A stretch of 36,498 bases of DNA from Clostridiales bacterium. GTDB lineage: Bacteria; Bacillota; Clostridia; Christensenellales; Aristaeellaceae. The notes beneath the pieces were generated by a model. It saw only the letters and a program-made list of their open reading frames with translations. It did no database searches and had not been told where the DNA came from. A program made the translations under genes and the position numbers. Of the stretch, positions 18,701 through 25,150 are shown piece by piece. Each line of letters opens with the position of its first letter. Positions within the stretch are counted from its first letter, which is position 1. The stretch spans positions 1-36,498 of the forward strand of contig SVGK01000003.1 of NCBI GenBank assembly GCA_015056395.1. Direction: 5' to 3'.

Positions 18701-18906
18701 GGGTCATAGACCTCCTCGGCGGGCATTTCATCGGTCCCGGCGGGAGGCTCTTCGGCTTCGGCGGGCGTCTCTTCGGCCATCTCGGCATAGGTCTCTGCGT
18801 CGAAGGGCGGTGGGACGACCTCGATCTCCTCTTCGACGATCTCCGCAATGCCGGTCATCGTCAGCAGCAGCATCACGGCCGTCAGCAGGGAAACGATCTT
18901 CTTCAT
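15778..18906 (-). CDS. Secreted BspA-like LRR_5 protein with eight Big_2 domains
   Basis: A 1042-residue exported surface protein. Signal peptide (about 1-21), then an acidic Pro/Glu-rich spacer to about 100. A BspA-type LRR_5 domain lies at about 110-320 (VIPEKIAGYTVTAIDEFCF, VTVPKSVTSVGQKAFEYC, LALGYRAFQHC). Eight tandem bacterial Ig-like Big_2 domains follow, about 85 residues each. Each carries the core WTS/WKS-x-x-x-x-VA-V and G-x-(A/T)-x-IT, and most are joined by VDPYKP-type linkers. No sorting signal or anchor follows. The RBS is GAAGGAGG nine bases upstream. Such proteins usually act in adhesion or wall attachment; its target is unknown. Confidence 0.9.
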   Translation of the reverse strand: MKKIVSLLTAVMLLLTMTGIAEIVEEEIEVVPPPFDAETYAEMAEETPAEAEEPPAGTDEMPAEEVYDPFAEGEYDAWIYAGDEEVVPAPEDDEITDRTARGADGFVREGFFYARINDDMTCTLTNCSVMSDVVIPEKIAGYTVTAIDEFCFSKSDLTSVTVPKSVTSVGQKAFEYCGRLKRATFKSKSLALGYRAFQHCGALMEVTFADDMDYFWMDKLTFLYCVSLHTLRVPRAIDPACAADKAFKRCRNLTLTFEEGITEIPKGFIADSIELPEVVLPASVEMVRNSALSGLTDATVYIANDDLHVYHQNALVGCRLIYATENSRAWRNLKALGLPLATYPSMISPTSIEPVDRVDGAPYHALYLAVGDARMLDVRMTPASANAPIKWTSKDTDVATVTKDGTVKGIAPGETDVVIKADNGVKYTLHVTVHERGSAAWISKVTIKEKEPFRMNVGESIQLHATATPKGAEPGFTWRATGDVDAVRVTKDGYVTALKYANPTITVTAVTGATASIHINIVDPYRPIGLSFKQGGKVSVDLQETLRLTPVFSPNTASSQLTWTSSNEEVAKVSQKGLIKPVAVGTTKITAVTENRIKCTVTVNITDRQPTAVSVKQGVKKTVAVGDSFTLDPVLEPANALTSLTWRSGDKSVAGVSSDANGRCTVTAKKAGVTAVTLSTANGKTATFTLTVVEPEKPRSVVITQGGSATVDIDRTLSLTATMQPALARSRLTWTSSAPKVARVSADGVVTPLKEGTAKITVKTENGKKATIRVKVVDPYKPTGIKIWQGESMLVDLGTKTALLAYLSPSDARTTVTWKSSNSKVVSVTDGGYDGQRYYAGWITAHKEGKAKITAATANGKKATFTVNVQDPYKPQSIAIKQGDRIVMNVGERLALETKITPALAGKSARTWKSSRSKVAAVDGAGTVTAYRKGTAKITVATANKKKAAITVEVVDPYEALAITPQPSEKVVLRAGQTLQLGAMLRPATARATLSWATSRKSVATVSNKGLLTAVKKGSATITVRTDNGLKARIKVEVIDAK

Positions 18907-18942
18907 GGCAGCGCGCCTCCTTCACGGGGAATCCATAACGTG

Positions 18943-18971
18943 ATATTATCATATAATGAAGATGAATGCAA
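18943..18971 (-). promoter_or_regulatory. Promoter of the LRR_5/Big_2 gene
   Basis: On the minus strand: TTGCAT (18971-18966), 17 bp, TAATAT (18948-18943) with TGA before it as an extended -10. Confidence 0.6.
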
Positions 18972-19007
18972 TCATATGACGAAAAAACTTTGTCACCAAT
19001 TGCGATA

Positions 19008-19499
19008 TCAAGTTGGACTTTCAAGATCATCTTCAGGTTCTTCGTCCTCATCAAGAAATGGATCCGGTATTACTCAGGTGAGGAAATCGACGCGTCCTTC
19101 ATCTTCCTCATTCTTGATCCAATTGCCCTGATCCGAGTCGATGATCAGGACTGCGGAATGATGTATTTGGCAATGGAAACCTTGCCCTGTCACCCGATGA
19201 GACGCTCCTTCTTCATTCCTGACGATCCAGTAGAGTTTGTAGATTTCTTGCAGATATCTCTTGTGATCATCTGTATCATAAATATCTCACGATTATCCGA
19301 ATATGTGTTTCCCACTTATGATTTGGAAATGTTGATAGAACTCGATTTCTCCAGCACTCCACTGCTCTCCGGAGTCGAGAAAAGCAACATACCCATCAAT
19401 GATATAGTTCCATCTGTACAAGCCTTCTTTCTCAAACTGTGTACCCTTTGGAGGGGCAAAACATCTACATACTCTTTGCATGCGCTTTTCATTCATCAA
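19008..19499 (-). pseudogene. Decayed AT-rich gene with three internal stops
   Basis: One minus-strand frame reads as protein over 164 codons but is broken by TAA at 19293-19295, TGA at 19287-19289 and TGA at 19074-19076. It finally stops at 19008-19010. Segments read MNEKRMQRVCRCFAPP, KEGLYRWNYIIDGYVAFLD, then DIYDTDDHKRYLQEIYKLY, LIIDSDQGNWIKNEEDE, and an acidic tail DEDEEPEDDLESP. The last part has the look of a true C-terminus. Lower GC and ATT codons set it apart from both neighbours, suggesting an acquired gene in decay. The plus-strand ORF over this region has no family character. No function recognised. Confidence 0.5.
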
Positions 19500-19511
19500 A
19501 GTCAGTCCTCC

Positions 19512-19610
19512 GGATGGCGTCCCTACGGTTGGCTGGCAGTCGGTTCGTTGGATGATGTTGCAACGGTGGTTTCGTCGAACGGGCGGGCACCACGGATGGC
19601 GCCCCTGCGG
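19512..19610. repeat. Copies of the CGTAGGG-palindrome repeat (minus orientation)
   Basis: GGATGGCGTCCCTACGG at 19512-19528 and a related unit at 19581-19610 ending GGATGGCGCCCCTGCGG are reverse-strand relatives of the units at 7264-7290 and 33306-33330. The stretch 19500-19637 has no gene. Confidence 0.5.
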
Positions 19611-19637
19611 AGCGTCGTTCGAACCATCACCCGTATC

Positions 19638-19655
19638 GGCGGCCTCCAGGCCGCC
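19638..19655 (-). terminator. Possible terminator of the pncA-nadE-pncB operon
   Basis: GGCGGCC-TCCA-GGCCGCC, a 7-bp GC stem about 40 bp after the pncB stop. No T tract, so the assignment rests on position. It may equally be another palindromic repeat unit. Confidence 0.35.
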
Positions 19656-19693
19656 ATGTCACCGCATTGCCAAGAGTGGCGCGGACGCCTTCC

Positions 19694-20887
19694 TCACTTC
19701 TCCCGCGCCAGCCTGAAATCCACGCTCCTCTTCAGGTATTCCAGATAGGTCGTGTCGCGGCACATCGCCTTGCCCGGCGTGTCCGAGAGCTTCGCCACGG
19801 GCCGCCCGTTCACGGTCTGCAGCTTGATCACGATGTTGAGCGGCTCGACGCCCGTGTCGTTTGAACAGAACGTGCCTATGCCGAAGGAGACCTTCGCGCG
19901 GCCGGAGAAGTAGTCGTTGAGCGCCTGCGCGCGGTCGAAGTCCAGGCTGTCGGAGAACATCAGCGTCTTCGTCATGGGGTCCACGCCGTAATGCTCGTAA
20001 TGGCGTATGATCTTCTCGCCCCACTCGTAGGGGTCGCCTGAGTCGTGCCGCACGCCGGAGAAGTTGTTCACCATCGCGCGGTTGAAGTCCTTCAGGAACA
20101 GGTCCGTGGTGATGGTGTCCGTCAGCGCCGTGCCGTTGTCGCCGCGATACTCGTCGTACCAGTCCGTCAGCGCGTAGTGGTTGGTGTAGGCCAGCGGTAT
20201 CGCGTCTATGCCCTGGTACATCTGCACGTATTCGTGGGCGTATGTGCCTATGGGCTTCAGGTCGTGCTTCTTGGCCAGGTACACGTTCGACGTGCCCACG
20301 CAGCAGCCGGTCTGTTCGGCCAGCCGCTTGACCACGACGTCCTGCCACGCGCGGGAGAGCCGCCTGCGGCAGCCGAACTCCGCGAACTTGAAGGTGTACT
20401 TCCCTTCGCGGAAGCCCTCGATCTTGGCCTCGAGGCGCTCCTTCGCGCTCTCGCGCAGCGCCTCGTAGTCGTACTTCATGCGGAAGTAGACCTCGTTGAC
20501 GATCTCCAGTAGGTAGATCTCGAACTGCATGGCGGAGAACAGCGGCCCCCGCACCACGATGGAGAGCGTGCCGTCCGGCGCAAGCGACGTCTCGACATAA
20601 TCCCTGAGCGGGTGCCACAGCCTGAGGAACTCGACGTAGTCCGGCTTTATGAAGCGTATGGAGCGCAGGTAGTCCAGCTCCTCCTTCCTGAACCGCAGGC
20701 CGCACAGGTAGTCGATCTGGCTGTCGATCTCGCCGAGCATCTCCGGCGTGAACACGACGCCCTCGTTGCGGCAGAGGAAGTAGTACTCGCCGACCAGGTC
20801 GGTGTGCTTGTGGAATATGACCTGGTCCATGTTGAACTTGTACAGGTCCGTGTCGAGCAGCGACACGATGATGGGATCCAAGCGCAT
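19694..20887 (-). CDS. pncB: Nicotinate phosphoribosyltransferase
   Basis: 397-residue cytosolic enzyme joining nicotinate and PRPP, with ATP, to give nicotinate mononucleotide in the Preiss-Handler pathway. Visible: N-terminal LLDTDLYKFNMDQVIFHKH, FAEFGCRRRLS, GTSNVYLAKKHDLKPIGTYAHE with the substrate-handling region, the catalytic-loop SGVRHDSGDPYEWGEK, LMFSDSLDFDRAQAL, and FGIGTFCSNDTGVEPLNIVIKL for PRPP phosphate binding. It begins 7 bp after nadE, with AGGAG overlapping the end of that gene. Confidence 0.95.
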   Translation of the reverse strand: MRLDPIIVSLLDTDLYKFNMDQVIFHKHTDLVGEYYFLCRNEGVVFTPEMLGEIDSQIDYLCGLRFRKEELDYLRSIRFIKPDYVEFLRLWHPLRDYVETSLAPDGTLSIVVRGPLFSAMQFEIYLLEIVNEVYFRMKYDYEALRESAKERLEAKIEGFREGKYTFKFAEFGCRRRLSRAWQDVVVKRLAEQTGCCVGTSNVYLAKKHDLKPIGTYAHEYVQMYQGIDAIPLAYTNHYALTDWYDEYRGDNGTALTDTITTDLFLKDFNRAMVNNFSGVRHDSGDPYEWGEKIIRHYEHYGVDPMTKTLMFSDSLDFDRAQALNDYFSGRAKVSFGIGTFCSNDTGVEPLNIVIKLQTVNGRPVAKLSDTPGKAMCRDTTYLEYLKRSVDFRLAREK

Positions 20888-20894
20888 ACGGGCA

Positions 20895-21677
20895 TCACTC
20901 CTCAGTTTTGAATGGATCGAGCACGACGGGCATGGCGCGCTTGTGGCGGTTGGCGCGCTCGCGCGCGGCGATGCGCTGGTCGACCTCGGGGTCGCCGCAG
21001 CTGCCTTCGCGTATCCAGGCGTGTATGTCGGCGTACTTCAGGCCCATGTTGTCCTCGTCGCTCTTGCCGGACAGGCCGTCCGTGGGCGTCTTCTCGACCA
21101 GTTCGCGCGGCAGCTCGGGCATGGCGAGGCCCACCTGTACCACCTCGAGGCTGGTGAGCTTTCCAAGCAGGGCGAAGTCGCACGACGTGTCGCCGTCCTT
21201 CGTGCAGTAGCCCACAGTGGCCTCGGACAGGTTGCCCGTGCCCACCAGCCGCGCGCCCAGCGCCTGCGCGATGTAGCGCAGCGTGGTCATGCGAAGGCGG
21301 GGCCCCACGTTTATGTCGCTGGCGCGGCTGTAGGGGACGGAAAACTCGCCCTCCCTGTTCACGGGACCCAGCTGGTCCGTCGCGCGCTTGAGCGAGGCGT
21401 GCATCTCGCCTATGTTCACCGTGCGGGCGTTGATGTGGAGCGCCTCACACACGCTGCGGCTGTCGGCGATGTCCGCCTGCTCGCCGTCCGGCAGCATCAC
21501 GCCGTACACGTTCTCCGCGCCCAGCGCGCGGGCGCACAGCGCGGCGCACACGGTCGAGTCCTTGCCGCCGGATATGCCCAGCACCACGCGGCTGAAGCCC
21601 TGCGCCCGGGCGAGCTTCCTGATCTCGTTCACTAAGTTGTCGCGCGCCTTTGCGGCGTCGAAGTTTGCGGGGTCCAT
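20895..21677 (-). CDS. nadE: Ammonia-dependent NAD+ synthetase
   Basis: 260-residue cytosolic enzyme amidating nicotinate adenine dinucleotide to NAD+ with ATP. The PP-loop SGGKDS is at about 36-41. Other family motifs: LPDGEQADIADS, GNLSEATVGYCTKDGDTSCDFALLGKLTS, PTDGLSGKSDEDNMGLKY and a C-terminal NRHKRAMP. It lacks the nitrilase domain of glutamine-dependent enzymes, so ammonia is the expected donor. The RBS AGGAGGAG is inside the 13-bp gap after pncA. Confidence 0.95.
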   Translation of the reverse strand: MDPANFDAAKARDNLVNEIRKLARAQGFSRVVLGISGGKDSTVCAALCARALGAENVYGVMLPDGEQADIADSRSVCEALHINARTVNIGEMHASLKRATDQLGPVNREGEFSVPYSRASDINVGPRLRMTTLRYIAQALGARLVGTGNLSEATVGYCTKDGDTSCDFALLGKLTSLEVVQVGLAMPELPRELVEKTPTDGLSGKSDEDNMGLKYADIHAWIREGSCGDPEVDQRIAARERANRHKRAMPVVLDPFKTEE

Positions 21678-21690
21678 ATCTGTCTCCTCC

Positions 21691-22224
21691 TCATTCGGTC
21701 ACGTCGATCTGGCAGCTTTTCATGGTGCTGAGCGCGGCCTCGTGCGCCGCGGGCGTCACGCCCGCGCAGCAGCCGGCGAGCACCTCCATGGGCGTCTCCG
21801 GGAAGTGCGCCTTGAGCATCAGCGCGTTCGAGACCACGCAAATGTCCGTGCACAGCCCCATGAGCGCGATCCTCTCGGGCGCGCCGCCGCAGAGCGCGCG
21901 CACGCGCGCGGGCAGGTCGACGCTCCCGAACGAAGGCTTCTCGACGCGCGGCGCGTCGGAAAGCGCCCGTGCGACGCGGTCCTCGACCGCCCAGCCCCAC
22001 GTGCCCTTTATGCAGTGCGCCACGGGAAGGCGCGCGCCCTCCTGCGTGGCGGGGTAGTCCCGCGTGTGCGTGTCGAGCGTGGCGATCACCTTCCAGCCTT
22101 CCGCGCGGCGCGCGCGTATGGCCTCGGCTGCGTGCTCGACGATGGCCTGCGCCTCTTTCGTGCCCAAGGCGCCTGAGATGAAGTCGTTCTGCATGTCCAC
22201 GACGATGAGACATGGTGCTGCCAT
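21691..22224 (-). CDS. pncA: Nicotinamidase / isochorismatase-family cysteine hydrolase
   Basis: 177 residues. Hydrolyses nicotinamide to nicotinate, feeding the two genes downstream. Visible: the catalytic Asp in LIVVDMQNDF, metal/active-site region DTHTRDYPATQEG, catalytic Lys in HCIKGT, and the cysteine in MGLCTDICVVSNA. Several isochorismatase-like hydrolases share this pattern; the operon with nadE and pncB makes nicotinamide the best substrate. The start at 22224 is set by GGGAGGG 8 bases upstream; the longer frame runs through the promoter. First gene of the NAD salvage operon. Confidence 0.88.
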   Translation of the reverse strand: MAAPCLIVVDMQNDFISGALGTKEAQAIVEHAAEAIRARRAEGWKVIATLDTHTRDYPATQEGARLPVAHCIKGTWGWAVEDRVARALSDAPRVEKPSFGSVDLPARVRALCGGAPERIALMGLCTDICVVSNALMLKAHFPETPMEVLAGCCAGVTPAAHEAALSTMKSCQIDVTE

Positions 22225-22258
22225 GGCTTTGACCCTCCCGTGATGCTTTGTCCTTTCC

Positions 22259-22287
22259 ATTATACCATCCCGCGCCGCATAAATAAA
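22259..22287 (-). promoter_or_regulatory. Promoter of the NAD salvage operon
   Basis: TATAAT (22264-22259 on the minus strand) with a weak TTTATT -35 (22287-22282) at 17 bp. Confidence 0.55.
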
Positions 22288-22376
22288 GTATATGCGCTGA
22301 AAAAACTGGCCCTGCTCCTGTTTTAATGGAGAATAGAGAGGGGATAAGGATCGCGGCATAGGCCCGATCAGGTTTT

Positions 22377-22454
22377 ATGCTGCGAAAGCTGCCGGGATAT
22401 AGAACTCTGAAAGAGGTATTCGGTGAAGAGATGGACAGACTGTTCGCGGTATAG
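22377..22454 (+). pseudogene. Possible C-terminal remnant of an IS30-type transposase
   Basis: A 25-codon open tail reads MLRKLPGYRTLKEVFGEEMD, then RLFAV and TAG. The RKLxGYRTxxEVF pattern resembles the conserved end of IS30-family transposases (RPRKxLGYxTPxEVF). An in-frame stop lies shortly upstream, so the rest is gone. It marks the left edge of the foreign island. The match is short and made by eye. Confidence 0.4.
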
Positions 22455-22476
22455 ACCCGGTCGGCCGGCACGACGA

Positions 22477-22529
22477 TTAAGGGGTATTCCCTTCGGACGC
22501 CTTCAGCTCCTTCCGCGAATGCCCCTTAA
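22477..22529. repeat. Long inverted repeat / hairpin
   Basis: TTAAGGGGTATTC (22477-22489) pairs with GAATGCCCCTTAA (22517-22529): 13 bp with one T-G, 27-base loop. It could be an insertion-sequence end or a structured transcript end for the TIR gene, whose stop is at 22609. The remainder of 22290-22608 has no complete gene. Confidence 0.5.
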
Positions 22530-22608
22530 ACGTTCCTTCTCCTTACCAGACAAGCTTAACTCTTCATGTGTCCAACTCGATATTGCTATTTGGATTTTTT
22601 GGAGTGAA

Positions 22609-23124
22609 TCAGCTGCCTATAATCGCGTTCTTGATTGACTGATAATCCCAATCCACACGACCGTTGGAATTGGTCTTTGCAGCAATATGCTGACCTTCAT
22701 ATCGAACTGCTTCTGGGCACTGGGTTTTGTCGACGTTCAGACTGTTGTATAGCACGACAATCCGCATATTGTCGCGAGCAGCCATTTCGCACTCGTATTC
22801 AATGAAACTTCGCATGTCCACATGCATACTGCTCAAGCATCTGTGATAATTCGACAGGTAGAGTCCGCAGTATTGGCAGCTTCCCTTCCGCAAAACAGCA
22901 ATCATGGGGCTGACGACTAAGATAAATGCTTTTGACCTGTTCATCCGTACACGCAGAGATCGTTTGATGCTGCATGGCAAGCTGGCATCTCTTGCTTGCG
23001 TCAGTTCATGCGCATCAGAAAAACTAAGTCCCCAGTAATTACTTGCGTTCCATCTGTAGAGCTGATTGATCAGATCCTGATCCTCGATCCATGCTCCGGC
23101 GATATACGTTCTTGTACGATACAT
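22609..23124 (-). CDS. TIR-like domain protein (Thoeris ThsB-like)
   Basis: 171 residues, cytosolic, no membrane segment. It follows the TIR/TIR-like plan. A first strand RTYIAGAW is followed by helical NQLYRWN. The conserved CSIKRSLRVRMNRSKAFILVVSP (helix then strand) spans about 51-73. The helix RSFIEYECEMAARDN at 105-119 has Glu109, 111 and 113 as candidates for the NADase glutamate, and a strand IVVLYNS follows. A GSCQYC pair plus C96 and C112 might bind metal. In Thoeris, ThsB TIR enzymes sense phage and make an NAD-derived signal. TGATG couples it to the macro-domain gene; RBS GGAGGAG. Catalysis is inferred. Confidence 0.7.
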   Translation of the reverse strand: MYRTRTYIAGAWIEDQDLINQLYRWNASNYWGLSFSDAHELTQARDASLPCSIKRSLRVRMNRSKAFILVVSPMIAVLRKGSCQYCGLYLSNYHRCLSSMHVDMRSFIEYECEMAARDNMRIVVLYNSLNVDKTQCPEAVRYEGQHIAAKTNSNGRVDWDYQSIKNAIIGS

Positions 23125-24257
23125 CACTCTGCTTCTCCTCCGATCTGGATTTGATCGTAGGCTTCGGGTGTTGCGATTATGAGCACTTTCCCTTGTACCA
23201 AATGTTTATGTGCGAGTATTGTTGATTGTATCAGGTTAAATGATGCCTGATAGCTGAGACCAGCACGTGACATGCCAGTTCCAAGCAGGGGGATTGCCAG
23301 CAGATCGCCCTGTCCACACCGATCATAGTAAACCATCAGATTATTGATGGCTTTTTGAATCTGCCCGCAATTACTGTGCGCTCGATTTTCAGAATCGAAT
23401 TCGGCAATCGGCAAAAGAAAGTACCGTGCATTTTTCGAGTCGATTTCAACAACGGTACCTATCGGAACCTTATATTGGCCATCTGTATCGAAATCTCCCG
23501 CAATGCGATACGCTTTCAGTCTGCCACGGATCTGATCGGCAAGCAATTGCATATCATTACCAGATTGTTCCCATCGATGCAGCCATTGCCCGTGAATCGT
23601 ATTTGCGGAAACAAGGGGATATAGCTCTGCTTCCTTCATCCAACTGATTTTTGTTTCGAAGGTAGTCTCAACAGGGATAACAACAATGCTTCTTGCTCTC
23701 TTTCGGTTATCAAATCCATAACTGAACAGATCGCCCTGTGTGTAGTTCAGGGAGTCCACACCGTTCTGCCAGAGGACTGTTCCTGTATTGGCTTCGATTT
23801 TGTTGTTTACTTCTACAGCCTTCAGAAATAAAAGCGTGAACAGAGCGGGTGCTCCTTGCTTTTTGGATATGGTTTCTTCAATGGCAAACGACTGAGAAGC
23901 GTCTGACCTATATAACCGTTTAAGAGAGTCGAGCAATGAGTCCAGTTTATCAGTGCGGATATAGTCCTCCAGGAAGTCATTCATTGCCGGCAGCATTCGT
24001 TCTCTTAATCCATACAGAGAGAGCGTTTTTCGCATAGCTTTTGGAACATCTGCTTTATTGTTCAACAATCCACTGGTTTGGCTTTTGTTCAGATCTAACG
24101 GTTCATGATTCCTACCTTTGACATTGCCAGCCTGGATGAGCGGTTGAAAAAGGCTGCGCACAAATTCTTCGTCCGAAATGGTTCTATCCTTTGCATAAGA
24201 TTTTGCCGTCCGGATGAATGAGGCCATACAGAACAGAGTGATACCCTCCCATCGCAT
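23124..24257 (-). CDS. Macro-domain effector (Thoeris ThsA macro-like) with helical N-terminus
   Basis: 377 residues. The C-terminal half (about 175-370) resembles the ThsA-type macro domain (DUF6430): IVVIPVETTFET, SANTIHGQWLHRW, KVPIGTVVEI, RYFLLPIAEFD, and IPLLGTGMSRAGLS at 322-335, the ligand-loop motif. The first 170 residues are charged and helical (EEFVRSLFQPLIQ, LYGLRERMLPAMNDFLEDYI) with no 20-residue hydrophobic stretch, unlike the transmembrane N-terminus of type II Thoeris ThsA. I do not recognise this part. The macro domain would bind the signal made by the TIR enzyme. The start is uncertain: ATG 24257 or 24227, neither with a good RBS. Low GC and ATT codons. Confidence 0.68.
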   Translation of the reverse strand: MRWEGITLFCMASFIRTAKSYAKDRTISDEEFVRSLFQPLIQAGNVKGRNHEPLDLNKSQTSGLLNNKADVPKAMRKTLSLYGLRERMLPAMNDFLEDYIRTDKLDSLLDSLKRLYRSDASQSFAIEETISKKQGAPALFTLLFLKAVEVNNKIEANTGTVLWQNGVDSLNYTQGDLFSYGFDNRKRARSIVVIPVETTFETKISWMKEAELYPLVSANTIHGQWLHRWEQSGNDMQLLADQIRGRLKAYRIAGDFDTDGQYKVPIGTVVEIDSKNARYFLLPIAEFDSENRAHSNCGQIQKAINNLMVYYDRCGQGDLLAIPLLGTGMSRAGLSYQASFNLIQSTILAHKHLVQGKVLIIATPEAYDQIQIGGEAE

Positions 24258-24261
24258 TTGA

Positions 24262-24327
24262 TTGCAACTCGATCACAACCGTGTGGGAACGACTTACCCG
24301 TCCCTTTTGAGTAACATCAAGTTGCAA
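24262..24327. repeat. Inverted repeat across the leader of the TIR/macro operon
   Basis: TTGCAACTCGAT (24262-24273) and ATCAAGTTGCAA (24316-24327) are inverted copies with one mismatch, which pairs as G-U in RNA. One arm overlaps the predicted transcription start and the other ends just before ATG 24257. It could be an operator or a leader hairpin. Confidence 0.55.
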
Positions 24328-24331
24328 GGCT

Positions 24332-24360
24332 ATTATACCTAAACCGTGTGGTTATTTCAA
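24332..24360 (-). promoter_or_regulatory. Promoter of the macro-TIR operon
   Basis: On the minus strand: TTGAAA (24360-24355), 17-bp spacer, TATAAT (24337-24332). A strong match, so the operon is probably transcribed without an activator. Confidence 0.75.
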
Positions 24361-24397
24361 GCCTTGTAATACCAGATGTGGTTCAGGAGGGTGTTAT

Positions 24398-25150
24398 ATG
24401 GCTGATTTGCAGTTGTCAAACAACAAGTCGTGTGCTACAATCAAGGCACGGAAGGGCGTCGTTGATCTGTGGAATGCGTTCATGCTTGGGGGCGCAGAAC
24501 TCAACATGGATACCGACATGCCGCTGTGTCCCACCACTACACAGACCATTCCGATCGCTTTGATCTCCTGGCGAGAGGCAAAGCGCATACACAGAAAGGA
24601 GATGTTGCGTCGGAACAGACAGTATCACTGCGACGTGTTCATCCACTTTTACTGCGACGATCAGTATTTCGATGGCAAACTGAGCAGCATTTGGACGTTT
24701 CCGAAGAAAGCACTGTGCGTGATCCGGCACTTCGCTGGTATCATCGCGCCGGATTTCTCAACGAATGCTGATTTCCCGGATCCCTTGAAGCGGTGGCAGT
24801 TCTACCGCATGAACGCATTCGACGCGTGGGTCGGGCAGCAGGGCGTCCCTGTCATTGCCAACGCCAGATGGGGTACGCCTGAAACCTGGGACTATTGCTT
24901 TAGCGGATTCCGCTGCGGCGATATGGTGGCAATTGGTACCGTCGCCAGCGGTTTGCGCAGTCTGGAGAACCGTGATCAGTTTGAGGTTGGTCTCCGGGAA
25001 CTGATTGAGCGTGTTCATCCTCCGACGATCGTTGTCTATGGTTCCGTCAACACCAGTTGCTTCAGGGCGTTAGAGCAGCAGGGTATCCGCATTGTCGCTT
25101 TCCCCAGCGATATCTGTCGGGCCTTCGAAAGAAGGTGCCGACATGAGTAA
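24398..25150 (+). CDS. DUF4417-like protein
   Basis: A 250-residue soluble protein matching by eye the DUF4417 family found on phages, plasmids and other mobile elements. Landmarks: IPIALISWREAK, FIHFYCDD, FAGIIAPDFSTNADFP, WQFYRMNAFDAWVGQQGVPVIANARWG, and VVYGSV near the end. The first 50 residues (three Cys/Thr-rich turns) vary. Function is unknown. GGAGGG lies 7 bases before the ATG. Its last 8 bases overlap the start of the toxin gene, so the two are translated together. It is divergent from the TIR/macro operon across a 140-bp spacer. Lower GC than the core genome. Confidence 0.65.
   Translation: MADLQLSNNKSCATIKARKGVVDLWNAFMLGGAELNMDTDMPLCPTTTQTIPIALISWREAKRIHRKEMLRRNRQYHCDVFIHFYCDDQYFDGKLSSIWTFPKKALCVIRHFAGIIAPDFSTNADFPDPLKRWQFYRMNAFDAWVGQQGVPVIANARWGTPETWDYCFSGFRCGDMVAIGTVASGLRSLENRDQFEVGLRELIERVHPPTIVVYGSVNTSCFRALEQQGIRIVAFPSDICRAFERRCRHE

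Noticed and set aside
19287..19295. Stop-codon readthrough or recoding of TAA/TGA
   Set aside because: Three separate stops, no recoding structure noticed, and TGA/TAA end normal genes elsewhere; decay is simpler.
18966..19748. 260-codon plus-strand frame over the AT-rich region
   Set aside because: It starts inside the promoter of the Big_2 gene, has no RBS and runs through palindromic repeats. The minus strand gives the more protein-like reading, broken by stops.
24398..25150. DUF4417 gene as a third Thoeris component
   Set aside because: It is divergent from the TIR/macro operon and overlaps the toxin gene instead; no evidence links it to the TIR pair.
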